Assembly: GCA_025331435.1 (NCBI GenBank)
Contig: JAIWNI010000136.1
Location: 1 to 64,000, forward strand
Direction of reading: 5' to 3'
Source of the DNA: Choanephora cucurbitarum
Lineage: Eukaryota; Mucoromycota; Mucoromycetes; Mucorales; Choanephoraceae
DNA: 64,000 nucleotides
Each line of letters begins with the position of its first letter. Position 1 is the first letter of the stretch. The notes beneath the pieces were generated by a model. That model was not told the origin of the DNA. It did not search any database and worked only from the letters and a program-made list of their open reading frames with translations. Both the position numbers and the translations under genes were made by a program. Shown piece by piece: positions 1-11,167 of the stretch.

Positions 1-68
1 ATTGGAACAAGTCGGAGAGTGAATCCTTTGAAAGGTAGTCTCATACGAAAAGAAGAGTATGTGATAAG

Positions 69-287
69 TCAAATACGACAATCCTGAACCAAAAGATCCG
101 GAGTCCACTCGAAGCGAGGACGCAGCCCAAAAGGATGAAGGTGGCTTTGAAGATCGTCTACAGGATCTGATGTGGCTGCTGCCTGTGCCTGAAAGTGCTG
201 TTGTTGTTGTTCAATCAATTGACTAAGCATGTTTTGAGTTTCGGCTAATTGCTGACGCATTTGTTGCATTTCCTCGTCTGGAGTCAT
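69..287 (-). pseudogene. N-terminal fragment of a repeat-type (gag-like) ORF
   Basis: A short reading frame starts at an ATG (MTPDEEMQQM) and runs through a Gln-rich, probably coiled-coil stretch, then an Arg/Phe/Trp segment ending PDLLVQDCRI before a stop. Short Q-rich coiled-coil N-termini of this kind are common in gag-like ORFs of fungal retroelements, but no zinc knuckle, protease or reverse transcriptase lies in the window. The frame breaks at the stop near position 69, and weakly gag-like sequence continues in other frames toward the window edge. It is probably a decayed copy of a multi-copy element. It could instead be a small hypothetical gene cut by an intron. The assignment is an impression and not a motif match. 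Confidence 0.25.
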
Positions 288-368
288 TTTGAAACTTTTT
301 GAAATTCTAAAATCAAAGCGGTAATGACCAGGCGAGCGAAAAAGAAGATCAAATTTACAATTATACAA

Positions 369-885
369 TTAGAATAGAACTTTATTATTTTTCGCTGACA
401 TTAAAATAAAAGAAGATTAAGCACATATTACACAGTCTTATTTTGTATTCGTGGTCTCAACAAATTCTGAGAGAACTTGTTTCGACACTCAGAATCACCA
501 TTTTGTTATTATATAAATTTACGTGTAACAGAGATTGTAATTTATAATTTACAACTCTTCCACTTCTCTTATTTCTTCCCTTTTCTCCACAAAACTTCTA
601 AAAAACATTTACACTATCTCAAGACTATTTTCATTATTATCACTTTTATTACCAATAGCAATTGGTTAGTTTTAGTCATACATATTGATATTTAGTCACA
701 AATTTATTAACAAACAAATAAAGTTGGTATTATTCTTTTAGTTAAAACAACAGTCCACAAATTACAACTGATAATATCATATAGATATACAATAACTGTC
801 ACAATTATCGAATATGACAATCAGATACTCTTTTTACGCTCTCGGAAATGAAATGAATAGTCCCCAAAAGAAGTTTTTTTTTTGG
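369..885. other. AT-rich intergenic stretch downstream of HUS1
   Basis: No supported gene. The sequence is very AT-rich, with poly-T runs, and lies downstream of the HUS1 stop codon. The open frame at 477-695 is low-complexity, rich in Phe, Ile and Tyr, and looks like chance. Confidence 0.6.
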
Positions 886-2191
886 TTATTCCAAGTATAA
901 AGGTAACTGTACTGTAATCTGGCAGTCTTGTGAGTTTAAAGATCTTAAGGGTGCATCTTCATTTTGGTAAGTATCAATACTAAGAAAAATCAAAAAGGCT
1001 ATTTGTCTTTCATTCGTAATACTGCAGATGATGTTATCAGGTTCTAAATGAGTGCAGCTCAAGAAATGAACAAAATCATCACTCCGCACACAGGCTGAGG
1101 AAAAGTGCTCGGGATCTCTTGAACTTATGTCATGACCCACTAATTTAACCCAGTGTGTATACATAAACGAATGACATTCTGCATTAATCATAGTGGCTCT
1201 AACATATTAATCATCGACGTGTTACCTAGTTCAGGATGTTGCAAATTTTCATATCTTGCACTACACACCGCAAAAGGTGACTGAATCTCTATTTTGAATT
1301 CACCTTGCATGTTAGCAGAAAGTATGATAAAGTTACTCAACGCTTTAAATCTCTCTGCTGTTGACTTTAGTATATTGACGTCAGGCATTAATATGTAAGT
1401 CTAAGGTGTGGTTTCTAAATCTTAGCCATCAAGAAGTTTGTATGATAGTATAAAACTTACATCAGGTCTTTCTGAGGCGCAAGGATTCCTAATATTTTGT
1501 ATCTTTTCTGCTGTCACTATCTGAACTGGTAAATCCTTTTTCGACTCATCTGTTGATCCCTTGAAACTCTAACGCGTTGCATTAGTCTCTTCCTTTCATT
1601 CTTTGTAATTTCGTCTGTTATGAACATACCTCGGATATCCATCTAAAGCTTAAACTGACATTACCATTTGAACTCTTTAGGCCAACTGTAATACGAGTGC
1701 AATCCACAAGGTCTTTTGTTATCAACAAGAGATTGGAGAGGTTGAACACAAAATGAAGTTCGTTGTTGACTTGTTGACTTTGAAGACGAAATTCCGTAAA
1801 CATGCATGACTGTACAAGTTAGATAGGTGAACTACAAACTCGAAATGGATTATAAATATTTTACTGGATTCATCACCCTAAATAAGCATAATTCCAAGTG
1901 AGAAACAAGAGATATAGTGTCAAGTAACCCAAATCAGAGAAGAAAATCTCACTTACGTCCATGATTGAATATCAACTGTATTGCTTTGATGTGTAATAAA
2001 GCGCAGTTCTGTTTTTGAGAACACTGCAAAGCATGCTTGACCCAATTTTTCCAATGTCTGGGCTAGTTCTAAAGGATCGGTGTAGTAATGATCAGAATAA
2101 GAGAGTTTGTGAGATCGAATTATGATTTTTGCCTTTTTTTTTTCTTACTATGTAATCCTGTCGGATTGTTTAAGGTTGCTTTGAAACGCAT
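886..2191 (-). CDS. HUS1: Checkpoint clamp subunit Hus1
   Basis: Hus1 is one of three subunits of the PCNA-like 9-1-1 ring that is loaded at damaged DNA and activates the ATR/Mec1 checkpoint kinase in the nucleus. I rebuilt seven exons: 2149-2191, 1957-2068, 1865-1877, 1630-1809, 1461-1568, 1226-1400 and 886-1094. They sum to 840 nt, giving 279 residues; human Hus1 has 280. The N-terminus MRFKATLNNPTGLHKLAQ aligns without gaps to fission yeast Hus1 (MRFKTRISN...). Further family blocks are FTEFRLQS, the central ILSANMQGEFKIE and FVHFLSC near the end. The start is the ATG that opens this N-terminal block. The 13-nt third exon is needed both for phase and to restore the spacing between the conserved Trp and FTEF. 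Boundaries are by eye, but all phases close. Confidence 0.93.
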
Positions 2192-4053
2192 AACGTGTAT
2201 TAAGAACTAAAGAGAAAAGCAGAAAATCAAATAAAAGATGTAGAACAACACTAAATATGTGACTGTCAAAAATTAGGGTGAATGCATGAATGCTTTCTGT
2301 TTTTTTCCCAATGAGATTGTTTCGCAAAAGAGATATAGATAAACTAACTGACAACAAACCTTTACAACTATTGTACCTGTTTAGTTTAGGGCGAACTCTA
2401 CTAGGCTTGTTTCACTTGATTCCTCATGGTCCTCTTCATCACTGAAAGTAGGACGTGTAGAGAATCTTTATCGCATGACCAGACTTTGTGGAATCAGTTA
2501 ACAAATCTAACTCTAGTCAAAGCAATCAGCAATGTGTTTGATTTTATTAAAGTCTGCTAATATTCATTGCACCATTGCTTGGAATCATGCTCATGCTATT
2601 GTAGATCAACTACACTGAAGAAACGATCTACCTGAAAGTCCCCATTTGTTTTTATCTTCATTTCGGCAACTCCCTCTTTCTGTATATCCTAAGTCACTGA
2701 AGAATTTAATAAGAACTTGTAAGCAAATATACGAAAATGACTAAGAGTCTAATGGCTGTCTATAACTCAAACTTGGACGAGTTTTCTTTTCTGGTGTATT
2801 CGTTGTACTATAAGTATTTGTTTATTGAGTTGTAACTGACACTTGTTTATGCAATACCAACTTTATTAGAGCAAACATTATGATTGTATTTGCAAGACTT
2901 AGCTTAAGAATATGTCATAAGTATAGATTGTGCATTCTGTCTCTTACTCAAGATGTGTCATAGATACAAAGTAGCCCTGAGAACCCCTTTCTCAATTCTG
3001 GAGTCTACCTACAAGAGTTGAAAACTTTGTTCAGCCACGAAAAATTTGTTGTGTTTCTGGCATGTATGTTACTTTTTATGGAAATTGTGCTTCTTCTTTG
3101 ATGTATAAATGGTTGATCTGAATGAGTTTTATGGCAGAGAACTAAGCCCATTGTTTGTTTCAAATAAGCGTATTAATTTATGACTTTTTCTTCTCTGAAG
3201 CATGATACAGCAAGGAGAGTGTGTCTTTCAAAAATACAACGTGTTAAAGCCGTTTCATCTCTTTATTTTGTGTTTTTATTTTGTTTTTTTTAGAAATCGT
3301 AATTGTTCATTGATTCTGAGGAATGTTAAAAGCCTTTTCTTATAGCATTTTCGTTATAATTGTTCTCATTCGGATTGTTCGTGATGATGGCTTAAAATCA
3401 ATTCGATCGTTGTTATCTGATCACTTATTAAACTAACGCTTCAATCAGTAGTCTGAGGTTTGGAGATTATAGATCACTGCTTTTTTGTCTACTCTGTTTA
3501 TCAATAGAAGAGCTGTTTTGAGCAAAACTAAATAGAAATTTACTCTTTAGCATTTCAAAAAGGAAAAAAGCCAGTGAATTTGGCTGACAAGCCTTATGTG
3601 TTTAACACGACAGTACAAGTTGATAACATCTATCTTTCAACATTTAGCAATACAAAGAAAAAAGAAAATCATTTCAAGGATATCGGATATTTAATAATCA
3701 CAATGAAAGTGAAGTCAGCAAACGCACACACAAGCAAAAGCCATAATGCCAGCTTACCAAATTAAGTCATATCGCCTGGTTTTCTTTAAAAGGTAGAATG
3801 GTCCACCCACCCATTGTACTGGAAACAATAAGGATCAACCCTTAACTCATTAAACAATAGACGCAAAATTCTGGATAATTGATTCATATCTGCTAATCAT
3901 ATAGAACGAGCAAATGATAGGCAAAGTGCAATAACGGTTCTTGTTATCTATGATTTTTCTGATGAACCTCGGTAGCTGAAATTAATATAAATAGGAGCCT
4001 AAAAAACTATTTTTGTCTCTCTTTCTTCGAGTTTTATTAATTTTTTTTCTATC
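2192..4053. other. Intergenic region between HUS1 and the Nudix gene
   Basis: A 1.9-kb stretch between the divergent starts of HUS1 and the Nudix gene, so it should carry both promoters. Frames are short and without recognisable domains; the one at 3574-3765 resembles no family I know. AT-rich runs and a TATA-like ATATAAATA near 3985 precede the Nudix start. No RNA gene or repeat was recognised. Confidence 0.5.
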
Positions 4054-5358
4054 ATGTTATTCAAAAAGAGTAAAAAGAAAGACACAATTGACCATGAAAC
4101 GGGTATTACCTACAGCATGACACCTCGTCAAGGCCATGCATACGACGTCTATGATGAAAACAACATTCGTCAAGTGGCAGGTTGCTTACCAATTGACCCT
4201 ATCAATAAACGATTCCTGTTGGTCACATCCTCTAGCAACCCTAATGTCTGGGTGATTGTAGGTATCCTCGTGAATTTATTTATGTCCATCTGTTTTAACA
4301 TCTTGGTTTAGCCTAAAGGTGGTTGGGAACAAGGAGAGACACAACAACAGGCTGCTATGAGAGAAACTTGGGAAGAAGCTGGTGTTAAAGGCAAGATTAC
4401 ACGCCATGTGGGTGTATTTGCAGAAAAGACAAAGGCAGGCGTTAAGGCACATCATTGGATTTATGAAATGGAAATTAGAGAAGTGTGCAAAAAATTTCCA
4501 GAACAAAAGAAGCGAGAAAGACGTTGGGTAAGTGGGAATTTAAGGAGTAAAAAAAACTTTTACTTATTTAAAGTGATTTAGTTTACTTATGATGAAGCCA
4601 TGATTGTTGTCAAAGCGCATTATATTCATGATGCGCTTGCCATGTCTAGTTTATGTCCAACTGCTCTGTCGAATGACGATTCAGATAAACAACAGACTGA
4701 AAAGAAAAAAAAGAAGAAAGACAAAAAGAAAAAGAAATCTTCAGATGATGAAGAAGAGGAAGAGGACGGTGAAAAAAAGCAAAAGAAGAAGGAGAAAAAA
4801 GATGCTGACAGTGGAGATGAAGGAGCTGAGGAAGGCGAAAAGAAGAAAAAGAAGAAGAAAGAAAAGAAGGCAGCTGAAGACAGTGAAGAAGAGAGTGAGG
4901 AAGACAAAAAGAAGAAGAAGAAAGACAAGAAGAAGAAAGGGGAGATTATTGAGATGACAGAAGAAGAACTGGCTCAAATGCCACCTCTTCCTTCTATGAA
5001 CACAACGCCCTTAGGCAAGCTAGATCCATCCCCTCCAGCTCATTTTTCACCTGTGAGTGAGCAAGTGAACAACCCATTGAGTCAACAGTTAGGTCAGATG
5101 CATATATCAGCACAAACCAATCAGCGTCCTCCTGCCGTTGTCAATTCTCAACCTTATGCTCGTCCTCATCCACCTCAACCTCAATACCAACCTAGACCAC
5201 CTTATCAATCATATCCTCATACTCAAATGTATCATCATCCACCACATCATCAACCATCTCCACAGAACTATCCTCATGCTCGTCCTCAACCACCTCATCC
5301 CATGCAACCACAGTATCATACTCAAATGATGTATCATCAGCCATATCAAGGTCGTTAA
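4054..5358 (+). CDS. Nudix hydrolase, diphosphoinositol polyphosphate phosphohydrolase type, with long charged tail
   Basis: Three exons (4054-4257, 4312-4527, 4582-5358) give 398 residues. The Nudix box G-x5-E-x7-REUxEExGU is complete from about residue 71: it begins GGWEQGE directly after the intron and includes RETWEEAGV. The upstream QVAGCLPI strand and the PKGGWE sequence are typical of the Aps1/DIPP branch, which cleaves diphosphoinositol polyphosphates and diadenosine polyphosphates in cytosol and nucleus. The Nudix fold covers about the first 165 residues. It is followed by a Lys/Glu-rich block of alternating KKKK and EEEE runs and then a His/Pro/Gln/Tyr-rich tail, unlike the 150-190-residue yeast and human enzymes. 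The tail is predicted to be disordered and its role is unknown. The very long antisense frames here are mirror images of the low-complexity tail. Confidence 0.88.
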
Positions 5359-6399
5359 ACTTTTTTTTGTTTTTTTCTTAATTAAAAGGAAGCTTAGCTG
5401 TAGTTTATGTAAAATATCATTAAACCAATTACATCTACTTTCTTCCTCTCCAAAATGAGTGTCTAGGCTTATCATAGATGCATTGAATAAGCACTATTGA
5501 ATACAGTGTATAGTATTTCATTCTAACTATACCATGTGAAGTAGCCTATAAAGAAGACTAAAATGCTGTCTCATGCTTCACTATTGTAGTTCACAAAGCA
5601 AGCATCATGCTTAATAAGTTTGGACGTTATTCGATTAGTAGGATATGTCGCACTTGTCGAGAAAAAAAAGGGATAAAAAACCATTTTTACTTGCAGACCA
5701 ATAAGACACACTAACAATTGACTTTTGGAAGAAAAAGAAATAGAAACAAAGCCAAGGTACAATGAACGCAGCGAGAAGAAATCGTCCAGTATGCATCATT
5801 GAAAAAGTGATGTAATATATTTGTGTCTGCTTATTTTTTATTTTCAAAGATTTATGCCAATACCACCTACCAACCGATTTCAGAACTGCTTTCTCCTAAA
5901 ATATATCTGCACTTTTAACATAGAGCACACTGGGCTGGAAGGTAAAAGACAAATTAAACAAATAACTAAGAGTTGTTTGTAAATCTCAAAAGATATGTCT
6001 TCTTCTAATATATTAAAATCATTTATTCCTGCTAAAAAAACAGTTACAACAATGAACCATTTCAATCATGTATCTGCGTAGTCAATGATTCGATTGTATT
6101 ATGAGTATATGTTAATCTCCTCTTTTATTGTTTACTTTTCGTAAAGCACCTCTTCTTCACTCAAACTTACCCTGCAAACAAATCTTCAGTAAAAACGCCA
6201 GGCGTCCATTGTACTGCTTGCAGCTAACCTGATTACTTGAGACGTACATTCCGCGGTTGTAAAGTGAACCTTCTCAATTAGGCTAACAACTCCAATGCTG
6301 TTAATTAGCCTTCAAGCCTGGACGGTAGTTGAATTAAAGAGGCCTCCAAAACTACTAGAAGAATTTGTTCTCGCCATCAACGCTCAGGATTGCAAAGGA
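5359..6399. other. Intergenic stretch, no firm gene
   Basis: Holds the Nudix 3' end and about 1 kb without a recognised gene. On the minus strand, short hydrophobic frames occur at 5571-5847 and 5880-6065, the latter starting MKWFIVVTVFLAG and signal-peptide-like. They might be exons of a small membrane or secreted protein, but I could not join them with good splice sites and no family is recognised. Confidence 0.4.
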
Positions 6400-7330
6400 T
6401 AAGACTGCATAGGCAACTGTTCGAGACGACCGTGGTTCAATGGACTACGTTTCTTCGAATTGTGGTGCTTTATTTTGGATTGAAGAAAGAGTTGTTAAGA
6501 GTAGTAAGATTTTTCTTGTGTTTCAGCTTTGTTGTTGTACAGAAGAGTCCATTTTACTTTCTCTGCAGCCTACACCAAGAAAATTTCAAATTTACTTAGG
6601 AACAATAATGCTGTTTCCAAAAAAAATTCCAAAAAGAAAAGAACATTTGTCTTTACAATTGTTCTTTGAGCTTCACTTCATTCGGTGCAAACTTGGATTT
6701 GAGTTTGGCAAACAATTATGTTGGTTCTTACACATTTAGAATTCAAGAAAGTCTCTATTACTTTATTGATTCTGTTATGCCTCCAAACAATGGTAACCCC
6801 AAGTTTGCTCAGATCAATATTTACAGTGCAGAGCAAGAACTTTTTAATCGCCCCGTTATTGCACTCGGTGTTAGTGTCACGACCTTACAACAATTACATC
6901 GTTTGAACCCTTTTGTGTTCATCGTCAAGAACACGACACAAATTACAAATGATCAACGCAATAGTTCTGAAGCTCAAACCAATGGGATTGAATCCCTGGA
7001 AAACACCAAGTTAGTCTTACAGGCTGAAGGTGCTCCCGATCGTAGACGCTACAATCGTCCAACCCATGAATTTGAAGTAACTGCCATAATTGTAGATGGT
7101 GAAAATGAAAATGAGACACCCAATTTATGAGACATTGTTGTCCGATGCCAAGATGATTCGCTGATGAGAGTCAATGAGTTTAATTAATCCTATGACTCAT
7201 TCCATTATGGCCTTTTGCTGTCCTTTGGTGAACCTGGCTGGAGTATTGATATAAGAAGCATGTCTGGCAATCACGTAATAGCTGTTATGGAGTTTTGCAG
7301 CTTTTGATTGATGTATATTTTCGAAGGGGT
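6400..7330 (+). pseudogene. Decayed Helitron Rep/helicase N-terminal region
   Basis: Several frames together resemble the Helitron helicase-like N-terminal region of fungal Helitron proteins. In order they are a Cys-rich segment with CGALFWIEERV and QLCCC, then FTSFGANLDLSLANN, YTFRIQESLYYFIDSVMP, FAQINIYS and HRLNPFVF. After the in-frame stop at about 7128 the similarity continues with RDIVVRCQDDSLMRVNEFN and FGEPGWSIDIRS. The blocks sit in different frames and are interrupted by stops, so the gene is dead. Neither the two-His replication-initiator motif nor the Pif1-like helicase domain is seen. Helitrons are rolling-circle transposons. The element ends were not located. Confidence 0.72.
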
Positions 7331-8689
7331 TTTTCGCTCTTATTCTGTATATATATATTAAAAACAATCTAAGTTCCAATATAGCAAGAGATTTTAACAG
7401 CTGGTAAAACACTACACAAACTCACAGTTCTCCACATTCGCGCGAAAGCACAAGGAATTAATACTTGGCTGGTCCGTGGACATACCTGCCAATTCTATGA
7501 ATGGTCTACATAGTGCATGGTTCAACCGATACAGTAATATATACGTGATGATTAAGAAGACAAAGAAAAGGTGAAGAACGAAACTCAATTGGAATAAGTA
7601 TTTATATACATTAAGTCAATTGACTTGTGCTGATCTAGGCCATCAAAATCGAAACGATTCAATCCTGTTATTTGGGGCGAAATTTACTCGAGCTTTGTGC
7701 GCATGGTAAGCCCCTTGCTTCTTTCTTTCTTTCTTTCTTTTTCATATTAACTTTTAAAATAGAAAACGAGCAATTGACGTATATCATGAAGAAGCCATAG
7801 ATACACTGACTACGGCTGCTGCCTATGTTCGTCAATAAATTACTCCGACTAATAACAATGTCTCAAACAGCCCCTCCTGATGGCGATGAAAATGAACTTA
7901 CACAAGATGACAACAATGTCAATTGTAACGTTAGCGAGGACAACAATAAGGCAACACCCATCTTGATCCACGCGCTCTCGTTATCGATTTTTGATGAAGC
8001 ATCATTCTCTAATGAATTGTTGACATCAACACCACTGTCTTTCACATTCCATGTACCGGGTTTAAATTGATTTCAAGTATGATGATATTGTTATCTCAGA
8101 GGGATTCTGCACTATGCAACAATATGGCTTCAACTTTGTGGAAGCCAGTAACCTAATCTTGGAATCTGATCTTCATCTCATTCTATCGTTATCTTCAATT
8201 CTATTATTACAAAACAACCATCGACTCCACAAAGACATGATCCCGGTTCTTGGAGATAAGATATGCCAAAGAGTTCGCTAAAGCATTCTTGACTTCCTCA
8301 ACATGACTTACAAGTTCCCCTGGATGAATTTTGCTTAAAATCATTGAAACCGCACAAAGCGTATACAATAAAACCAATAATCGAATCAATGCAGCTGCTT
8401 CATTACTCAGCCTAACAGATGCCGTAGATAATCTCATTGTATTCGTATCTCAGATTCTTCAATTTCTACCTATGGATCCAACATATTCAGGCATATGTAA
8501 AACAAAGCCCATTACAAGATATATTTTACATGCGATGGAACCTTCATTTGATGATTATGAGCGAGATATACGACTGGAATTTACTTTTATCAAACTCGCT
8601 GACAACCATAATCGAGAAGTTAGTTTTACTGGTTGTTTTAACAACAGCATAAAAAGCATATGATTAATCTATACGATTAAAAACCCCCC
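7331..8689 (+). other. Probable transposon-derived relic region with unrecognised frames
   Basis: Two open frames on the plus strand have no clear family. The one at 7858-8070 starts MSQTAPPDGDENE and is acidic and Asn-rich. The one at 8331-8663 contains PSFDDYERDIRLEF. The second vaguely resembles decayed members of multi-copy Mucorales repeat proteins. A TTTC microsatellite lies near 7720-7742. Flanked by Helitron and Tc1 relics, the interval is best read as decayed repeat DNA, not a functional gene. Confidence 0.3.
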
Positions 8690-9090
8690 AAGCAGATGTT
8701 GTAGATATTGTTGAAAGTTTGACAAAGTTGTTTGACAATTTCGGTTCGAAAAAAACCAGTATTGGTAACTGAATGCAATTTGTCATTCAAAAGAGCAACA
8801 TTACATTCAAGTGAATAAAACTCTGAAGATAAACTTTGACAGCGCTTTGAGCGAGTAGAGCGCTGGACAACAACTGATACGAACTCCCTTTCTGACTGCT
8901 TTTTTGTGAATGAAAGTGGATTTGACTACAATATGCTTCCACCTTCAGACTGTTCGACAGTTTGGTACACCGGCAATTGTGGAAACCAAATCGACCAAAG
9001 CAACTTCCCATACAATATTGGGTGCTATCAGTGCAATTGGGGAGGAGGAGTAGGCACTGAGCTTAGAGTGGCAGAAAAGCCTAAGTTCAC
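8690..9090 (+). pseudogene. Tc1/IS630-type DDE transposase remnant
   Basis: Frame-shifted pieces match the central catalytic region of Tc1/mariner-IS630 transposases found in many copies in Mucorales. ECNLSFKRATLHSSE lies near 8770-8815, LERVERWTTTDTNSLSDC just before 8905, and FVNESGFDYNMLPPSD at about 8900-8950, which corresponds to the second catalytic Asp motif (D-E-S-G-F-D) with its first Asp changed to Asn. After a frame shift the reading continues as GTPAIVETKSTKATSHTILG and ISAIG. Several stops and frame shifts and the D-to-N change show that it is inactive. Terminal inverted repeats were not found. Confidence 0.7.
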
Positions 9091-9590
9091 AAATAAAAAA
9101 CTGATTTCACAGGATATCACGATTTGAGAAACCCGCAAACTGAAAAAGCTGCATCTTGAATGTTTATTTCTTGCACTTTAATTTTCCTGAACCTGCAATT
9201 TGATGCTGCGCTCACTGTACAATCGAATGCTGCTTAGTATGGAAATAGTAAAAATAAATAAGGGAAATAAGATTCCATAGAAATCCCGAGGATGAAATTT
9301 AGCTCATTTCTTACAAAAGGGCTTAATTGACACCATAAACAATACTGTCCTGCCAAGACAGAATGTTGCCAAAAAAGGCAATTTTAATTGAAGGAAAGCG
9401 AGAGGGCTGATGTCTACCTCTTGGTTTGTTAATGACACCATAATTCATGGCTGCTTTTCTTAATTTTCTATGAAAAACCTAGGTTCTTTTGTCTGAAGTT
9501 TAAATAACAGAAAATAAAATAAAGTACGGAAACGCTGTTTATAGTTGCACTCCTTTTTTCCTTTTCTTTTCTTTTATTTTTCTATATTCA
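9091..9590. other. Intergenic region upstream of the lipid phosphatase gene
   Basis: No gene seen. A pyrimidine-rich tract at about 9551-9585 directly precedes the start codon at 9591, as is common in fungal promoters and 5' leaders. Confidence 0.5.
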
Positions 9591-10886
9591 ATGATTAGAG
9601 ACCCATTTAGAAGACGTATAGTGTTATCGTATGCTTATGACTGGGCACTTGTGGTGCTTATGACGATTGCTTTCTTTGCGATCGACAAGATCGAGCCCTT
9701 TCGAAGAAGGTTTTCACTTGAAGACAAAACAATTATGTTCCCTTACACTGAGCATGAATCGGTGCCTATCTGGTTATTAGCTGTAAATGATACTCCGATA
9801 GATTGACATAGCAAAGGCTTATTTTTATTTCTATTGTTAGGTAATTGCGTTCCTTGCACCTGTCCTTATTATTGCTTTTGTCTCTTTAAGTAATATTGGT
9901 TACAAGAGAAACTTTAGTGATTTTCATAGTGGTGTTTTGGGTAAGTGATAGTGCAAAAGGAGGGAATAGAAGCTAGACTGATGTACTTTAAAATCTAGGG
10001 CTTTGCCTAGGGTTGTCAATGACAGTAATGTTGACAGATGTGATAAAGGTACATAACAGAATACGTTGGACGATGGTAGGATACTAAATTAGCCTACTAT
10101 AGATCACAGCAGGAAGACCTAGACCTGATATGCTATCCAGATGTCAACCAGCCCTTGATGCTGTCGATCCAACCTTCGGCCTATCAAGTGTGGATGTCTG
10201 TACCACCGACATTAACTCACATATGATGAGAGACGGATTCAAGAGTTTCCCCAGTGGCCATTCATCTTGTAAGCAATTGTTTTTTAAAATGCAACTATCC
10301 CGCTCATTCTCTCTTTATCAGTTTCTTTTGCTGGCTTAGGTTTCTTGGCTCTCTATTTAGCAGGTAAAATGAAAATGTTTGATAAATTTGGTGTAAGTTA
10401 GAAGACGATGTTGATTGCTTGTACCACCCTACTAACTCATTTGTGCAGTATACCTATAAGGGATTTATGTTTGCTTTTCCTGTCATTGGCGCTCTTCTGG
10501 TAGCTATTTCTCGTACTGAAGATTATAGACACCACTGGCAAGATGTCACTATTGGTTCTATCTTGGGTACCTTGTGTGCTTATTTTGCTTACAGACAATA
10601 CTATCCTAGTTTAAGCAGAAGTCATTGTGCCAATCCATTCTCTGATCGCGTTCTTTATCACAGAGAACGATTGGATAAAGAATTGGGTGTGGTGAGCTCA
10701 GATACTATACCACTTTATGATTCGAATCAGCAACAACAGATGAATTTAGGTAAATACCAACAAGATGGGGATGATTTGACGGACGGAAGTTCAACATCGC
10801 ATCTCTCTCCTGGTGCCAATTTCCACAACAATTTAGAAACATCATCCAGCAACAGCCATGCTCCTCTTATGGATCAACGTCGTTAA
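9591..10886 (+). CDS. DPP1: PAP2-type lipid phosphatase (diacylglycerol pyrophosphate phosphatase-like)
   Basis: Six exons (9591-9782, 9841-9940, 9999-10048, 10103-10268, 10322-10392, 10449-10886) give 338 residues. All three phosphatase signature motifs of the PAP2 superfamily are present: KITAGRPRPD across the exon 3/4 junction (K-x6-RP), FPSGHSS at the end of exon 4, and SRTEDYRHHWQD in exon 6 (SR-x5-H-x3-D). Six hydrophobic segments surround them. Yeast Dpp1 removes the beta phosphate of diacylglycerol pyrophosphate and also uses phosphatidate at the vacuole membrane; the length and motif spacing fit Dpp1/Lpp1. The C-terminal 90 residues after the last helix are hydrophilic, Gln/Asn/Ser-rich and probably cytosolic. 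The close paralogue Lpp1 cannot be excluded by eye. Confidence 0.92.
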
Positions 10887-10957
10887 GAAGGATTTTTGGG
10901 TTTCAAATGGATTGTTAATAAAGTACACTATATTTATTTATTTTTTGTTCTTTTAAA

Positions 10958-11167
10958 TTATGAAAGTAAAAGTTCATCCCATTCTTGAAGGAATTGAATA
11001 CGATCGCTTGATAATGGCGATAGACCAAATATGCAAATGAGGGTAAGAGAGAAGCCAAGCCAGAAAAACCAAGCCACGTCTAAGAGGAATTCTTTTTGTA
11101 AGAATGAGGCGCAAATTAGAAAGATCATTAATGAGAACGAAAGTTTATTTAAAAAGTTGTTCATCAT
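10958..11167 (-). CDS. Small hydrophobic protein, unknown
   Basis: A 69-residue frame starts with ATG (MMNNFLNKL) and a TATA-like TATAAA lies just upstream on the minus strand. It has two hydrophobic stretches, about residues 10-28 and 31-50, and an acidic end EWDELLLS. It converges on the lipid phosphatase gene, with about 70 bp between stop codons. I recognise no family. It may be a real small membrane protein, the last exon of a longer gene, or chance; hydrophobic AT-rich frames arise easily here. Confidence 0.3.
   Translation of the reverse strand: MMNNFLNKLSFSLMIFLICASFLQKEFLLDVAWFFWLGFSLTLICIFGLSPLSSDRIQFLQEWDELLLS

Noticed and set aside
4626..4977. Long minus-strand Ser/Phe- and Leu/Phe-rich frames opposite the Nudix tail
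   Set aside because: They are the reverse complement of the GAA/AAG-rich coding repeats and have no independent features.
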